NCBI GenBank assembly: GCA_031555505.1
Contig: JAVBUH010000021.1
Coordinates: 1 to 24,352, forward strand
Length of the DNA stretch: 24,352 bases
Origin: JAJDIA01 sp031555505
Lineage (GTDB): Bacteria; Bacteroidota; Bacteroidia; Bacteroidales; Tannerellaceae
Direction: 5' to 3'
Positions 1-8,312 of the stretch are shown here, one piece after another. Every line of letters starts with the position of its first letter. Position 1 is the first letter of the stretch. The position numbers were made by a program, and so were the translations under genes. The notes under the pieces were generated by a model. That model did no database searches and had not been told where the DNA came from. It worked only from the letters and a program-made list of their open reading frames with translations.

Positions 1-180
1 GCCCCTGGACAGGCGATTGGTGGGTGTTTTTGTGCCGCGTCAGCGGTACCGGTCTATTGTACGCGGCACCGCTGACGCGGCGCATTAATATATGCTATCC
101 GTATTTACCAGGGGCTTGGCTTCGCCTTCACCCCTGGCTACCAACAAGATACCCCTGATGGGGTATTCGCATGCACACAA
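1..180. repeat. Palindromic intergenic element, copy A (left end outside window)
   Basis: This is a non-coding composite of nested inverted repeats shared with copies B (7824-8177) and C (12844-13207). The core at 34-81 is a perfect 14-bp stem, GCCGCGTCAGCGGT at 34-47 against ACCGCTGACGCGGC at 68-81. To its right lie the arm modules CCAGGGG...CCCCTGG (about 113-147) and a short CCCCTGATGGGG-like hairpin (about 151-163, here with an A at its 5' edge). The left arm is cut by the window edge, with only GCCCCTGG visible at 1-8. The right arm loses similarity near 180 and lacks the 26-bp terminal repeat seen in copies B and C, so this copy is decayed or was interrupted at its right end. No transposase is present. 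A MITE- or REP/BIME-like element is an inference. Confidence 0.75.
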
Positions 181-184
181 AAAG

Positions 185-316
185 ATGTGTATAAAGGCAT
201 GTTTGAAAGACAATAAACTGCATGAATTGTTAGCCCTTGTCGATGCTATCAGGATCGGTAACAAGCGGGAGTTTAATTTAGCAGTAAACGAATTGAAACA
301 AAGGATAGGAGGATAA
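185..316 (+). CDS. Small ORF or gene remnant of unknown function
   Basis: This is a possible 43-residue protein beginning MCIKACLKDNKLHELL and ending NELKQRIGG. I do not recognise it. An in-frame upstream ATG at 92 would extend it to 74 residues, but that extension is a translation of repeat copy A, so the later ATG at 185 is preferred. The sequence after about 190 is AT-richer than the element and its residue pattern is a plausible amphipathic helix (LHELLALVDAIRIGN, then REFNLAVNELKQRI). It looks more like the C-terminal helix of a larger protein than a complete small protein, so it may be a remnant left where element A joined a gene. It converges on the Wzc-like gene, with 68 bases between the two stop codons. 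Those bases hold only an 11-bp direct repeat, GTGTATGCCTT, at 338-348 and 349-359. Confidence 0.3.
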   Translation: MCIKACLKDNKLHELLALVDAIRIGNKREFNLAVNELKQRIGG

Positions 317-384
317 CGTGAAAAATACTCCCTTATAGTGTATGCCTTGTGTATGCCTTGTGTCTGGATAGTGTTTGACCGGTC

Positions 385-2781
385 TTATTTCCCGCCTTCC
401 TGACCGTATCCATACCCGTACCGGCGCCCATAGCCATACCCGTACTTCTTGCCGTAGCCGTATGCATATCCATACCCATATTTCCGCCTGGTATAATCGA
501 TCCCGTTGATCACGGTACAAAGCTGCGGCAGCTTGCCTTCGGCCTTCAGTTCGTTGATCAGCTGGTAGTCAGACTTATGCGTATAATCCGCCCGGCAGAT
601 ATATACTGTGGCATCCGCCGTGCGTGCGATCAGCTTCGTATCGCTCATCAACCCGATCGGGGCCGAATCGATAACCACGTAATCAAACTGTTTCTTCAGG
701 GTCTCCACCGCATCCACCAACGCCTCACGCGCCAGCAACTCCGTAGGATTGGGAGGGATTGCGCCGGCGGGCAGGACAAACAGATTGGCGTTTACCCCTG
801 AAGGGCGTACAAAGTCCATCAGATTCACGGTGGAAGGGCTGGCCAGATACTGCGTGATCCCTTCCTGCTTGCGGTCGATGGTAAACACTTTATTCAGCCC
901 CGGCTTGCGGATATCCAGCCCGATGATCACCACCTTCTTCCCCAACAGGGCGAAGCTGATGGCCAGGTTGGCCGCGGTAAAGGTTTTGCCTTCGCCGCTG
1001 ATGGTGGAGGTGAGCAACACCACCTTCTTCCCTTCCGTAAGCATAAATTGCAGGCTGGTGCGGATATCGCGGAAGACTTCCGCCATCATATCGTTCTTGT
1101 TTTCCTCTACGGCGATAGACTGGATAATGTCTTTGGCAAAGGGCACTTCGCCGATCACCGGCACCGAGGTCAGCTTCTCCACATCCCGCCGCCCTTCGAT
1201 CTTAAACTGCAGCAAATCGCGCAGGTAGATAATACCGATCGGGAGCAGCAGCCCAAGCGCCAGGGCGATCAGGTAGATGCGTTGTGCCTGTGGGGATACC
1301 GGTGCATCATCCGCCAGGGCATCGTCTACGATCTTCGCATTATTGGCCGTAGCCGCCAGCGCGATCGCATTCTCTTCGCGCTTTTGCAGCAACATCAGGT
1401 AGAGGCCGGCCTTGATCTCCTGCTGGCGGGTGATCCCCACCAATTGCCGCTCCTGGGTAGGGGCGTCGCTGATACGGCTGGAATATTTTTTAGCTTGGCG
1501 GTCTATGTCGGCCTTGGTGATGAGTAAGCCGCGCTGCACACTCTCGATCGATGTCAGCAGGTTGGTCTTCATATCGCGGATGCTGGTATTCAACCGCACC
1601 ACCACCGGGTTATTGGCCGACGAGGCCCGCAGCAGCCGGTCGCGTTCCAACACCATTTCGTTGTAGCGGGTGATCAGGTTGGATAGGTTGGCATCGTTCA
1701 GCCCTACATTCACAGGCAGCACGTCGTTGGCGTTGACCGGGTTGGTGATATAGTCGGACAGGTATTGCACCAGGTTCAGTTGGGTGCCGTTCTCCACGCG
1801 CAAGCGCTCGTATTCCGAATTCCCGCTCAGGGCGATCTGGGCGTCCGTGCTCAGGTTGGTCAGCCCGGCGCTTTGCTTGAAGCTGGCCAGTTCTTCTTCG
1901 GTGCTGCCCAGTTCGGTGTTGATGATGGCGATACGCTCGTCGATAAACTCAGCCGATTTGCGGGTCACTTCATTCTTATCGTCGTTTGCGTTCCGGTTGT
2001 ATACCTCGATCAGCTTATTGATAAAGTCTTCGCCTTTCCGTTTGTTGGTGGTATGCAGCGACACGGTGGTAATAGAGGTGGCCTTGGTAGTGGGTTTGAT
2101 AGACAAACTGCCTACGAAGCCTTTGGCCACCGACAAGGGTGGCGACACATATACCTGTAGTTCCAGCGGGGCATGCTGCGCGTATGCCGAATCTACCGCC
2201 ACAAAGCTGAAGGTACCGGCGGCCGTGGGCCATACGGCCGGTAGCTTTTCAAAACGGGCATGCACGTCTTCGCCATAGAGATGGGCGCTCACCTCCACCG
2301 CCCCGTTGGGTTGCAGGGTGAGTTGCAGGGCGACAGACTGCTTCAGTTGGTCGGCTTCCTGGGCGGTAAGGTCTACGCGCACAGGGGTGGTAAGGTATTG
2401 TTCCTCGTTGCGGAAAGTGCCTTCTTTATAATAGGTAGTATACAGGTCCAGTTCGGTCACCACGTTCCTGACTAACGATTTGGAACGCAGCACCTCGATC
2501 TCATTGTCCATATTCGACGTGGAGGAGATAAAACCCATCTCTTCCATCTGGTTCAACGCGCCGCCGGTCCCGCCCGACTTATCGTCTTTGATAAAGACGG
2601 TGGCCGACACATTGTATACCGGCGTAGATTGCTTCAGATACACCCAGGCGCCTCCCAGGCAGACGAGGAAAGACAGGATAAACCAGGGCCAGCGGATGAG
2701 GCACTTGAAAAACAGTTCTTTGGGATCGAAACCTCCTCCGGGCTGCTCGTCGAAGGGTTGTTCGTTGTTGAATTCGTGCAT
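385..2781 (-). CDS. Wzc-like polysaccharide co-polymerase and tyrosine autokinase
   Basis: This 798-residue inner-membrane protein is a BY-kinase of the Wzc/exopolysaccharide tyrosine kinase family, which controls chain polymerisation and export with a Wza partner. The N-terminus has a Wzz-type chain-length region with a membrane segment near residues 30-48, a long periplasmic stretch with helical coiled-coil character, and a second membrane segment near 505-525 (RIYLIALALGLLLPIGIIYL). The cytoplasmic kinase follows: Walker A at about 594-600 (SGEGKT, Lys599), Walker A' with Asp623 (IIGLDIRKPG), the family motif LPAGAIPPNPTELL (about 670-683), and Walker B with Asp705 (VVIDSAPIGL). The C-terminal tail is an exceptional Gly-Tyr repeat with 11 tyrosines, the likely autophosphorylation cluster. 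The gene starts 21 bases after the Wza-like gene and is surely co-transcribed with it. No glycosyltransferases follow it; the palindromic element lies downstream. Confidence 0.93.
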   Translation of the reverse strand: MHEFNNEQPFDEQPGGGFDPKELFFKCLIRWPWFILSFLVCLGGAWVYLKQSTPVYNVSATVFIKDDKSGGTGGALNQMEEMGFISSTSNMDNEIEVLRSKSLVRNVVTELDLYTTYYKEGTFRNEEQYLTTPVRVDLTAQEADQLKQSVALQLTLQPNGAVEVSAHLYGEDVHARFEKLPAVWPTAAGTFSFVAVDSAYAQHAPLELQVYVSPPLSVAKGFVGSLSIKPTTKATSITTVSLHTTNKRKGEDFINKLIEVYNRNANDDKNEVTRKSAEFIDERIAIINTELGSTEEELASFKQSAGLTNLSTDAQIALSGNSEYERLRVENGTQLNLVQYLSDYITNPVNANDVLPVNVGLNDANLSNLITRYNEMVLERDRLLRASSANNPVVVRLNTSIRDMKTNLLTSIESVQRGLLITKADIDRQAKKYSSRISDAPTQERQLVGITRQQEIKAGLYLMLLQKREENAIALAATANNAKIVDDALADDAPVSPQAQRIYLIALALGLLLPIGIIYLRDLLQFKIEGRRDVEKLTSVPVIGEVPFAKDIIQSIAVEENKNDMMAEVFRDIRTSLQFMLTEGKKVVLLTSTISGEGKTFTAANLAISFALLGKKVVIIGLDIRKPGLNKVFTIDRKQEGITQYLASPSTVNLMDFVRPSGVNANLFVLPAGAIPPNPTELLAREALVDAVETLKKQFDYVVIDSAPIGLMSDTKLIARTADATVYICRADYTHKSDYQLINELKAEGKLPQLCTVINGIDYTRRKYGYGYAYGYGKKYGYGYGRRYGYGYGQEGGK

Positions 2782-2802
2782 AGAAGGGAAATAGTGTCTG
2801 TG

Positions 2803-3579
2803 TTATCTCAAAATACTTGATACGAAGGTAGCTACCGACAAAATCATCGAAATACTCGTGAACCACATCATCGTGCTGCTGCCGATATCGGAGTTCTTCG
2901 ACTTCGTCTTGTTCGGCGTCACATACAGGATATCGTTCTGTTGGAGGTCGTAATACGGGGAAAGGATGATCCGGCTGTCGTTCAGGTTGAGCCCGACTAT
3001 CTGCTTGACGCCTTTCTCGTCTTCGCGCACCAGCTTGACATTCTCACGCAGGCCATACACGGTCATATCGCCGGCCATGGCCAGCGCCTCCAATACATTG
3101 ACTTTCTCATTGGCGATGACAAACGTACCGGGGCTTGCCACTTCTCCCAGCACGGTGATCTTATAATTGGCCATCCGCACCGTCACGATCACATTGTCTT
3201 TCAGGTAGGGCTCAAGCTTCTTCACAAGCAGCTGCTCGGCCTCGCTCTTGGTGAGGCCGCCTACAGACAGCATGCCGAGGACGGGGAAGTTGATCATGCC
3301 TGCATTGTCTACCAGGAATTGTTGCAGGGTGGAGGTGGCGGTATTCGAACCGGGCGTTGTCAGGTTAAACGGCGCTGCCAGCTCCGGCTCCGTACTGCTC
3401 ACCACGATCGACAGCAGGTCTTTCGGCATGATCCGGGCATCGTACAACGCGGGATCTTGCGGAAGCGCAGCCAACTGGTCGGAATCCGTCAGGTACGGTA
3501 CGTTACGGTACGAATAGCAGGAGGAGAGTAATAGCGGAAGGAGCAAGATACACAAGTAGAATCGAGAATTCCTTTTCAT
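2803..3579 (-). CDS. Wza-like polysaccharide export outer-membrane lipoprotein
   Basis: This 258-residue protein is of the Poly_export/SLBB (Wza-type) family, which forms the outer-membrane channel for capsule or exopolysaccharide. The N-terminus is a lipoprotein signal with lipobox LSSC (residues 18-21), so Cys21 is the predicted lipidated residue. The polysaccharide-export domain occupies about residues 45-125 (PKDLLSIVVSS; later GMINFPVLGMLSVGGLT), followed by an SLBB-type domain around 130-200 (ITVLGEVASPGTF, then VLEALAMAGDMTVYGLRENV). The last 20 or so residues (WFTSISMILSVATFVSSILR) form a hydrophobic or amphipathic helix, which in Wza is the part that crosses the outer membrane. It is the first gene of a two-gene unit with the Wzc-like kinase. 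It is divergent from the DUF3332 gene, with 183 bases between them. Bacteroidetes versions of this family are usually about this short. Confidence 0.92.
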   Translation of the reverse strand: MKRNSRFYLCILLLPLLLSSCYSYRNVPYLTDSDQLAALPQDPALYDARIMPKDLLSIVVSSTEPELAAPFNLTTPGSNTATSTLQQFLVDNAGMINFPVLGMLSVGGLTKSEAEQLLVKKLEPYLKDNVIVTVRMANYKITVLGEVASPGTFVIANEKVNVLEALAMAGDMTVYGLRENVKLVREDEKGVKQIVGLNLNDSRIILSPYYDLQQNDILYVTPNKTKSKNSDIGSSTMMWFTSISMILSVATFVSSILR

Positions 3580-3686
3580 GAGAGTTATATTACTGTGTTA
3601 ACAACATTGAGAGTACGTAAAAGTGCTTTCCTATTTACCTAAAACGGTCAATAGTGTTTCGATCCATTAAACACACAACTATGGAT

Positions 3687-3720
3687 TTTGTTCGCAAGAT
3701 AAGGCTTTTATTTACTTTTT
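3687..3720 (+). promoter_or_regulatory. Weak candidate Bacteroidetes housekeeping promoter for the DUF3332 gene
   Basis: TTTG at 3687-3690 and TACTTTTT at 3713-3720 resemble the Bacteroidetes -33 TTTG and -7 TAnnTTTG boxes, with one mismatch in the second. The spacer is 22 bases, longer than the usual 19-21. The implied leader is about 35 bases and AT-rich up to the ATG at 3763. The assignment is tentative. I found no convincing promoter on the minus strand for the divergent Wza-like gene. Confidence 0.25.
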
Positions 3721-3762
3721 TACCTATCTTCGTCCCGAAATAATAATTAAACGTTTTACTTT

Positions 3763-4308
3763 ATGAAGAAAAAGAGTTTTAGTGTTTTATTGGCTACGAT
3801 AGTTGCCGGTAGCGTAATGTTCTCTTCTTGTATCGGTTCTTTTGCGTTATCCAACAAATTGTTGGACTGGAACCGGTCTATCGACAGCAAGTTTGTAAAT
3901 GAATTGGTTTTCATCGCATTCTGGATTGTCCCCGTTTATGAAATCTCTATGTTGGCCGACATTGTGGTCATCAACTCCATCGAATTCTGGAGCGGCAGTA
4001 ACCCGGTAGCCGATGCGGGCACCGTGAAAAACGTGGAAACTGATAACGGCACCTATGCCATCGAAACGAAAACCGACGGCTACCACATCGAAAAAGACGG
4101 TAAGTCTGTAGACCTCGTATTCGATAAAGCCGACAAGAGCTGGAGCGTGGAAGCCGACGGCGAAACACAGAAACTCCTCCGCTTTGAAGACAACGACAAA
4201 GTAGTCATGTTCCTCCCCGGTGGTGAAGAAATGACCGTCTCACCCGATGCAGCCGGCGTAATGGCCTTCCGTCAGATAGCCTCCAACGCCCTCTTCGCCG
4301 CCAGATAA
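3763..4308 (+). CDS. DUF3332 family lipoprotein
   Basis: This 181-residue protein is predicted to be exported as a lipoprotein. After a basic start (MKKKS) and a hydrophobic stretch, the lipobox FSSC ends at Cys23. Residues 24-80 carry the family signature of DUF3332: a segment of the type SNKLLDWN, then KFVNELVFIAFWIVPVYEISMLADIVVINSIEFWSG, which includes a hydrophobic helix around 48-70. The C-terminal half (about 85-165) reads as short beta strands with repeated Lys/Asp/Gly turns, ending in LPGGEEMTVSPDAAG. The molecular function of the family is unknown to me. The gene stands alone between the divergent polysaccharide export pair and the beta-galactosidase gene, and a strong hairpin follows its stop. 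The ATG at 3763 is the only sensible start because the signal peptide begins there. Confidence 0.9.
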   Translation: MKKKSFSVLLATIVAGSVMFSSCIGSFALSNKLLDWNRSIDSKFVNELVFIAFWIVPVYEISMLADIVVINSIEFWSGSNPVADAGTVKNVETDNGTYAIETKTDGYHIEKDGKSVDLVFDKADKSWSVEADGETQKLLRFEDNDKVVMFLPGGEEMTVSPDAAGVMAFRQIASNALFAAR

Positions 4309-4327
4309 CAACAATCATCAAAACAAA

Positions 4328-4364
4328 GCTCCGTAGGTGCTCACCCTATAGCACCCTACGGAGC
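4328..4364. terminator. Strong hairpin after the DUF3332 gene
   Basis: GCTCCGTAGGTGCT at 4328-4341 pairs with AGCACCCTACGGAGC at 4350-4364, with a single-base bulge and an 8-base loop. There is no T-run on the plus strand; the minus-strand exit is TTTGTTTTG. It probably separates the DUF3332 transcript from the GH2 gene, but it could instead act as an RNA-stabilising 3' end. Confidence 0.5.
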
Positions 4365-4451
4365 CAACAAATCCCTGCCAACTTCAAGCCCCCGTTTAAG
4401 TCACTTTAGGTCCTTGAAGCCCTTGTGGCCCTTATACCTTACAATAAAAAA

Positions 4452-7400
4452 ATGAATCCCAAAATGTCCTACAAAAAACTTATCGCCCTCCTCTGCGCCT
4501 CTTGCCTCACCCTCTCCGCAACCGCCTCCTCTCCAACCAAGCCCTACTGGCAAGACATCCAGGTCGTATCCGTCAATAAAGAACGTCCCCGTTCTTCCTT
4601 CATGACTTACCCCGACCGCTCCTCCGCCCTCACCGGCAAGTTCGAATCCAGCCCCTACTACCAGCTCCTCAACGGCTCCTGGAAGTTCTTCTTCGTAGAC
4701 GCCTGGCAAAAACTGCCGCCCAACATCACCGACCCGCAAACCAGCCTCGCCGGCTGGCACGACATCACCGTCCCCGGCAACTGGGAAATGCAGGGCTACG
4801 GTACGCCCATTTACGTCAACCATCCCTTTGAATTCCAACCCCGCAACCCGCAACCGCCGCTCCTGCCCGATGCCAATCCGGTGGGTGTCTACCGCCGCGA
4901 CATCGAGATCCCGGCCGCATGGGACGGCCGCGACATCTTCCTGCAACTCGCCGGTGCCAAATCGGGCGTCTACGTCTATCTCAACGGAAAAGAGGTAGGC
5001 TACAGCGAGGACTCCAAAAACCCGGCCGAATTCCTCCTCAACCCGTACCTGCAGGAAGGGAAAAACACGCTGGTGGTCAAAATATTCCGCTGGAGTACCG
5101 GCTCCTACCTGGAATGCCAGGATATGTGGCGGATGAGTGGCATCGAACGGGATGTGTTCCTCTGGTCGCAACCGAAAACGGCTGTGCAGGATTTCCGTGT
5201 CGTTTCTACGCTGGATGATGGGTACGCCGATGGAATCTTCCGCCTGGCCATCGACCTCAAAAACACAACGGCCGAAACTAAAAAACTGACCGTCGGCTAT
5301 GAACTGCTCAACGCCTCGGGACAGACCGTCGCTAACGAAGCGACTGATGCCTGGGTAAGCCCGGCCCAACCGTTTACGGCTTCCTTCGCCGCCAACCTGA
5401 AACAGGTGGCCAAATGGAGCGCCGAATCGCCGCACCTCTATCAACTATTGATGACGGTCAAAGACGACCGGGACCGAGTGCTCGAAGTAGTCCCCTTCCA
5501 CGTGGGCTTCCGGCGGATCGAGATCAGGGAAACGAACCAACTGGCGGCCAACGGCAAACCGTATACGCTCTTCTTCTTCAACGGACAGCCTATCAAACTC
5601 AAAGGGGTGAACATCCACGAAGTAAATGCGAAGACGGGCAAGTATGTCACCGAAGACATCATGCGCCGCGACTTTGAACTGATGAAGAAGCACAATATCA
5701 ACTCCGTGCGCCTCTCCCACTATCCGCAAGACCGCCGTTTCTACGAACTCTGCGACGAATATGGCCTCTATGTGTACGACGAAGCGAATATCGAATCGCA
5801 CGGCATGTATTACAACCTGCGCAAAGGGGGGACACTGGGTAATAATCCCGAATGGCTGAAGCCGCACATGGATCGAACGGCTAATATGTATGAACGCAAC
5901 AAGAACTATCCCTCGGTGACCATCTGGTCGCTGGGCAACGAAGCGGGCAACGGGTACAACTTCTACCAGACGTACCTCTTCCTCAAAGACAAGGAAAAGA
6001 CGATGATGGACCGCCCCGTATGCTACGAACGGGCCCTCTGGGAATGGAACTCGGATATGTATGTGCCGCAATATCCCAGCGCCGAATGGCTGGGACAGAT
6101 CGGTAAGGAGGGGAGCGACCGCCCGGTGGTGCCCTCGGAATACTCGCATGCCATGGGTAACTCGAATGGGAACCTGTGGGACCAGTGGAAAGAGATTTAT
6201 GCGTATCCCAACCTGCAGGGGGGATATATCTGGGACTGGGTGGACCAGGCAATGTATGCCGTGGATAAGGACGGACGGCCTTATTATACGTATGGCGGCG
6301 ACTATGGTGTCAACACGCCAAGTGATGCCAACTTCCTCTGCAACGGCATCATCGGCCCCGACCGTGAACCGCATCCGGCGATGGCGGAAGTAAAATATGT
6401 GCATCAGAACATCGCCTTCGAACCTGTGGACCTGGCTGCGGGACGGTTCCGTGTAACCAACCGCTTCTACTTCACCGCGCTGGATCAATACAGTGTGTCC
6501 TGGCAGATCATGGCCAACGGCAAAGAAGTAAAAAGCGGCTCACTGCCGCTGAAGTTGGCTCCCCAGGCTTCTGAAGTGGTAACCATCCCTGTCGACGGGA
6601 TCACGCCAAAAGCGGGAACGGAATATTTCGTCAACTTCACGGCCAGGTCTATCCGCCCCGAAAGCTGGCACCCGGCAGGTTACGTGGTGGCCCACGACCA
6701 GGTTCGCCTCCCTATCGAACCGCTCAAAGCGGCACTCAAAACGACCGGTCCCAAACTGAGCATCGCGCGGCAGGGCGACGTCCTCACAGCCTCTTCTTCA
6801 AAGGTTCAATTCACCTTCAACAAAAAAACCGGCATCGCCACCTCCTACAAAGTGGGCGGTACTGAATATTTCAGCGATGGCTTCGGTATCCAGCCTAATT
6901 TTTGGCGGGCGCCGACGGACAACGACTATGGCAACGGTGCACCTAAGCGTCTCCAGGTATGGAAGGAAAGCAGCAAGGATTTCAACGTCATCGACGCAAA
7001 CGTCCGCATGGAGGGCAACAATGCCATCATGGACATCAACTACCTCCTCCCGGCGGGTAACCTCTACATCGTAAGGTATATCATTTATCCCAGCGGTGCC
7101 GTCCACGTAGCCGCCACCTTCACCTCCACCGACCTGGCCGAAACACAGGTCGAAATATCCGAGGCTACCCGTACCGCCACTTTCTCACCCCGCAACGAAG
7201 CGGCCCGCCTAGCGGCTTCCAAGCTTGAAGTGCCGCGTATCGGCGTCCGCTTCCGCCTCCCGGCGACGATGGATCAGGTACAGTATTTCGGCCGTGGCCC
7301 CGAAGAGAATTACTGGGACCGTAACGCCGGTACGCTCGTTGGCCTCTACAAGACAACGGCCGAAGACCTCTACGTCCCATACGTACGTCCGCAGGAAAAC

Positions 7401-7790
7401 GGCCACCACACCGATACCCGCTGGTTGGAATTAGCGACCAAAAACAACAAAGGCCTCCGTATCCAGGCCGACAGCCTCATCGAATTCAACGCCCTGCGTA
7501 ACTCGATAGAAGACTTCGACTCCGAAGAGGCTGTGCAGCACGACTATCAGTGGTCTAATTTCAGCCCCGAAGAAGTGGCCAACCACGACGTTGCAAAGGC
7601 CAAAAACGTCCTCCGCCGGCAGACCCACATCAACGATATCTCCCCCCGCCCCTTTGTTGAAGTCTGCATCGACTACAAACAACAGGGCGTAGCGGGCTAC
7701 GACAGCTGGGGTGCCCGCCCCGAACCGCCCTACACCCTCCCCGCCAACCGGGATTACCAATGGGGCTTCACCCTCATCCCGGCACCTTAG
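4452..7790 (+). CDS. Secreted GH2 beta-galactosidase (LacZ type)
   Basis: This glycoside hydrolase of family 2 is about 1112 residues long, with the LacZ-type five-domain layout. It is predicted to hydrolyse terminal beta-galactosides in the periplasm. A signal peptide (YKKLIALLCASCLTLSATAS) precedes the mature protein, with no good lipobox. The sugar-binding domain includes DITVPGNWEMQGYG and DMWRMSGIERDVFLW. The TIM barrel carries the acid/base motif WSLGNEAGNG (Glu near 497) and the nucleophile motif PSEYSHAMGN (Glu near 563). The C-terminal Bgal_small domain has the hallmark GRGPEENYWDR. I chose ATG 4452 because the A-rich run just before it suits Bacteroidetes initiation; ATG 4464 is nearly as good. 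ATG 4425 would add nine residues ahead of the signal and is unlikely. No SusC/SusD genes or regulators are adjacent, so the gene does not sit in a visible polysaccharide utilisation locus. The true substrate could be a host or plant glycan rather than lactose. Confidence 0.92.
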   Translation: MNPKMSYKKLIALLCASCLTLSATASSPTKPYWQDIQVVSVNKERPRSSFMTYPDRSSALTGKFESSPYYQLLNGSWKFFFVDAWQKLPPNITDPQTSLAGWHDITVPGNWEMQGYGTPIYVNHPFEFQPRNPQPPLLPDANPVGVYRRDIEIPAAWDGRDIFLQLAGAKSGVYVYLNGKEVGYSEDSKNPAEFLLNPYLQEGKNTLVVKIFRWSTGSYLECQDMWRMSGIERDVFLWSQPKTAVQDFRVVSTLDDGYADGIFRLAIDLKNTTAETKKLTVGYELLNASGQTVANEATDAWVSPAQPFTASFAANLKQVAKWSAESPHLYQLLMTVKDDRDRVLEVVPFHVGFRRIEIRETNQLAANGKPYTLFFFNGQPIKLKGVNIHEVNAKTGKYVTEDIMRRDFELMKKHNINSVRLSHYPQDRRFYELCDEYGLYVYDEANIESHGMYYNLRKGGTLGNNPEWLKPHMDRTANMYERNKNYPSVTIWSLGNEAGNGYNFYQTYLFLKDKEKTMMDRPVCYERALWEWNSDMYVPQYPSAEWLGQIGKEGSDRPVVPSEYSHAMGNSNGNLWDQWKEIYAYPNLQGGYIWDWVDQAMYAVDKDGRPYYTYGGDYGVNTPSDANFLCNGIIGPDREPHPAMAEVKYVHQNIAFEPVDLAAGRFRVTNRFYFTALDQYSVSWQIMANGKEVKSGSLPLKLAPQASEVVTIPVDGITPKAGTEYFVNFTARSIRPESWHPAGYVVAHDQVRLPIEPLKAALKTTGPKLSIARQGDVLTASSSKVQFTFNKKTGIATSYKVGGTEYFSDGFGIQPNFWRAPTDNDYGNGAPKRLQVWKESSKDFNVIDANVRMEGNNAIMDINYLLPAGNLYIVRYIIYPSGAVHVAATFTSTDLAETQVEISEATRTATFSPRNEAARLAASKLEVPRIGVRFRLPATMDQVQYFGRGPEENYWDRNAGTLVGLYKTTAEDLYVPYVRPQENGHHTDTRWLELATKNNKGLRIQADSLIEFNALRNSIEDFDSEEAVQHDYQWSNFSPEEVANHDVAKAKNVLRRQTHINDISPRPFVEVCIDYKQQGVAGYDSWGARPEPPYTLPANRDYQWGFTLIPAP

Positions 7791-7823
7791 TGTTTATAGG
7801 TTTATGGGAGCAATTCTACAATG

Positions 7824-8177
7824 AGGCTGTCAAAATACACTAGTAGCACACAGATAACACAGATTAGGCGAATGCCCCGTCAGGGGTATCATGTTCGTAG
7901 CCAGGGGTGAAGGCGAATGCCCCGTCAGGGGTATCATGTATGTAGCCAGGGGTGAAGGCGAAGCCAAGCCCCTGGAATATGTAGCGTTCATATAAACAGC
8001 GCCACGTCAGTGGTGCCGTATGTAATAGACCGGTACCGCTGACGCGGCACAAACAAAATCAACCAATCGCCTAACCAGGGGCTTGGCTTCGCCTTCACCC
8101 CTGGCTACAAACATGATGCCCCTGATGGGGCATGCGCATACGCACACAAACAACGGGAACACTTAACTGAACACCCT
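7824..8177. repeat. Palindromic intergenic element, copy B
   Basis: This is a full-length copy, largely an imperfect palindrome. The core hairpin pairs GCCACGTCAGTGGT (8001-8014) with ACCGCTGACGCGGC (8035-8048). Each arm carries CCAGGGG...CCCCTGG and GCCCC...GGGGC modules. The right terminus AACGGGAACACTTAAC...CACCCT is at 8152-8177 and matches copy C. The left terminus is only recognisable as AGGCTGT at 7824-7830. The left arm contains a 45-bp tandem duplication, 7866-7910 and 7911-7955. With the array that follows, this explains the 510-base gap between the GH2 gene and hydF. No ORF here is credible. Confidence 0.8.
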
Positions 8178-8180
8178 ACC

Positions 8181-8312
8181 TTACATCCCTTTATTAACCC
8201 TTACACCCAGCCCTTTATTAATCCTTACACTCCCATCCCTTTATTAATCCTTACACTCCCATCCCTTTATTAACCCTTACACCCAGCCCTTTCTCAACCC
8301 TTACACTCCCAC
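8181..8312. repeat. Tandem array of 20-26 bp units extending from the hydF stop codon
   Basis: Five units and a partial sixth lie head to tail: 8181-8200 (20), 8201-8224 (24), 8225-8250 (26), 8251-8276 (26), 8277-8300 (24), and a partial unit from 8301. Each starts TTACA and carries CCCTTTATTAA or a close variant; two size classes differ by the centre (CACTCCCAT versus CACCCAG). The partial last unit, TTACACTCCCAC at 8301-8312, is itself the hydF stop codon and last codons on the minus strand, so the array appears to be an expansion of the hydF 3' end into the spacer. Confidence 0.85.

Noticed and set aside
4401..6488. Two minus-strand ORFs of 347 codons each, antisense to the GH2 gene
   Set aside because: The plus strand carries all GH2 catalytic motifs in one frame. 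The antisense frames are open only because of the GC-biased codon usage and show no recognisable domain.
7864..8052. Minus-strand ORF of 62 codons with repeated FAFTPGY and HDTPDGA segments
   Set aside because: It is a translation of palindromic element B, including its 45-bp duplication. It has no independent coding signal.
8181..8312. CRISPR-like appearance of the regularly spaced repeats
   Set aside because: Units abut with no unique spacers, vary from 20 to 26 bases, and merge into the hydF coding end. No cas genes are present.
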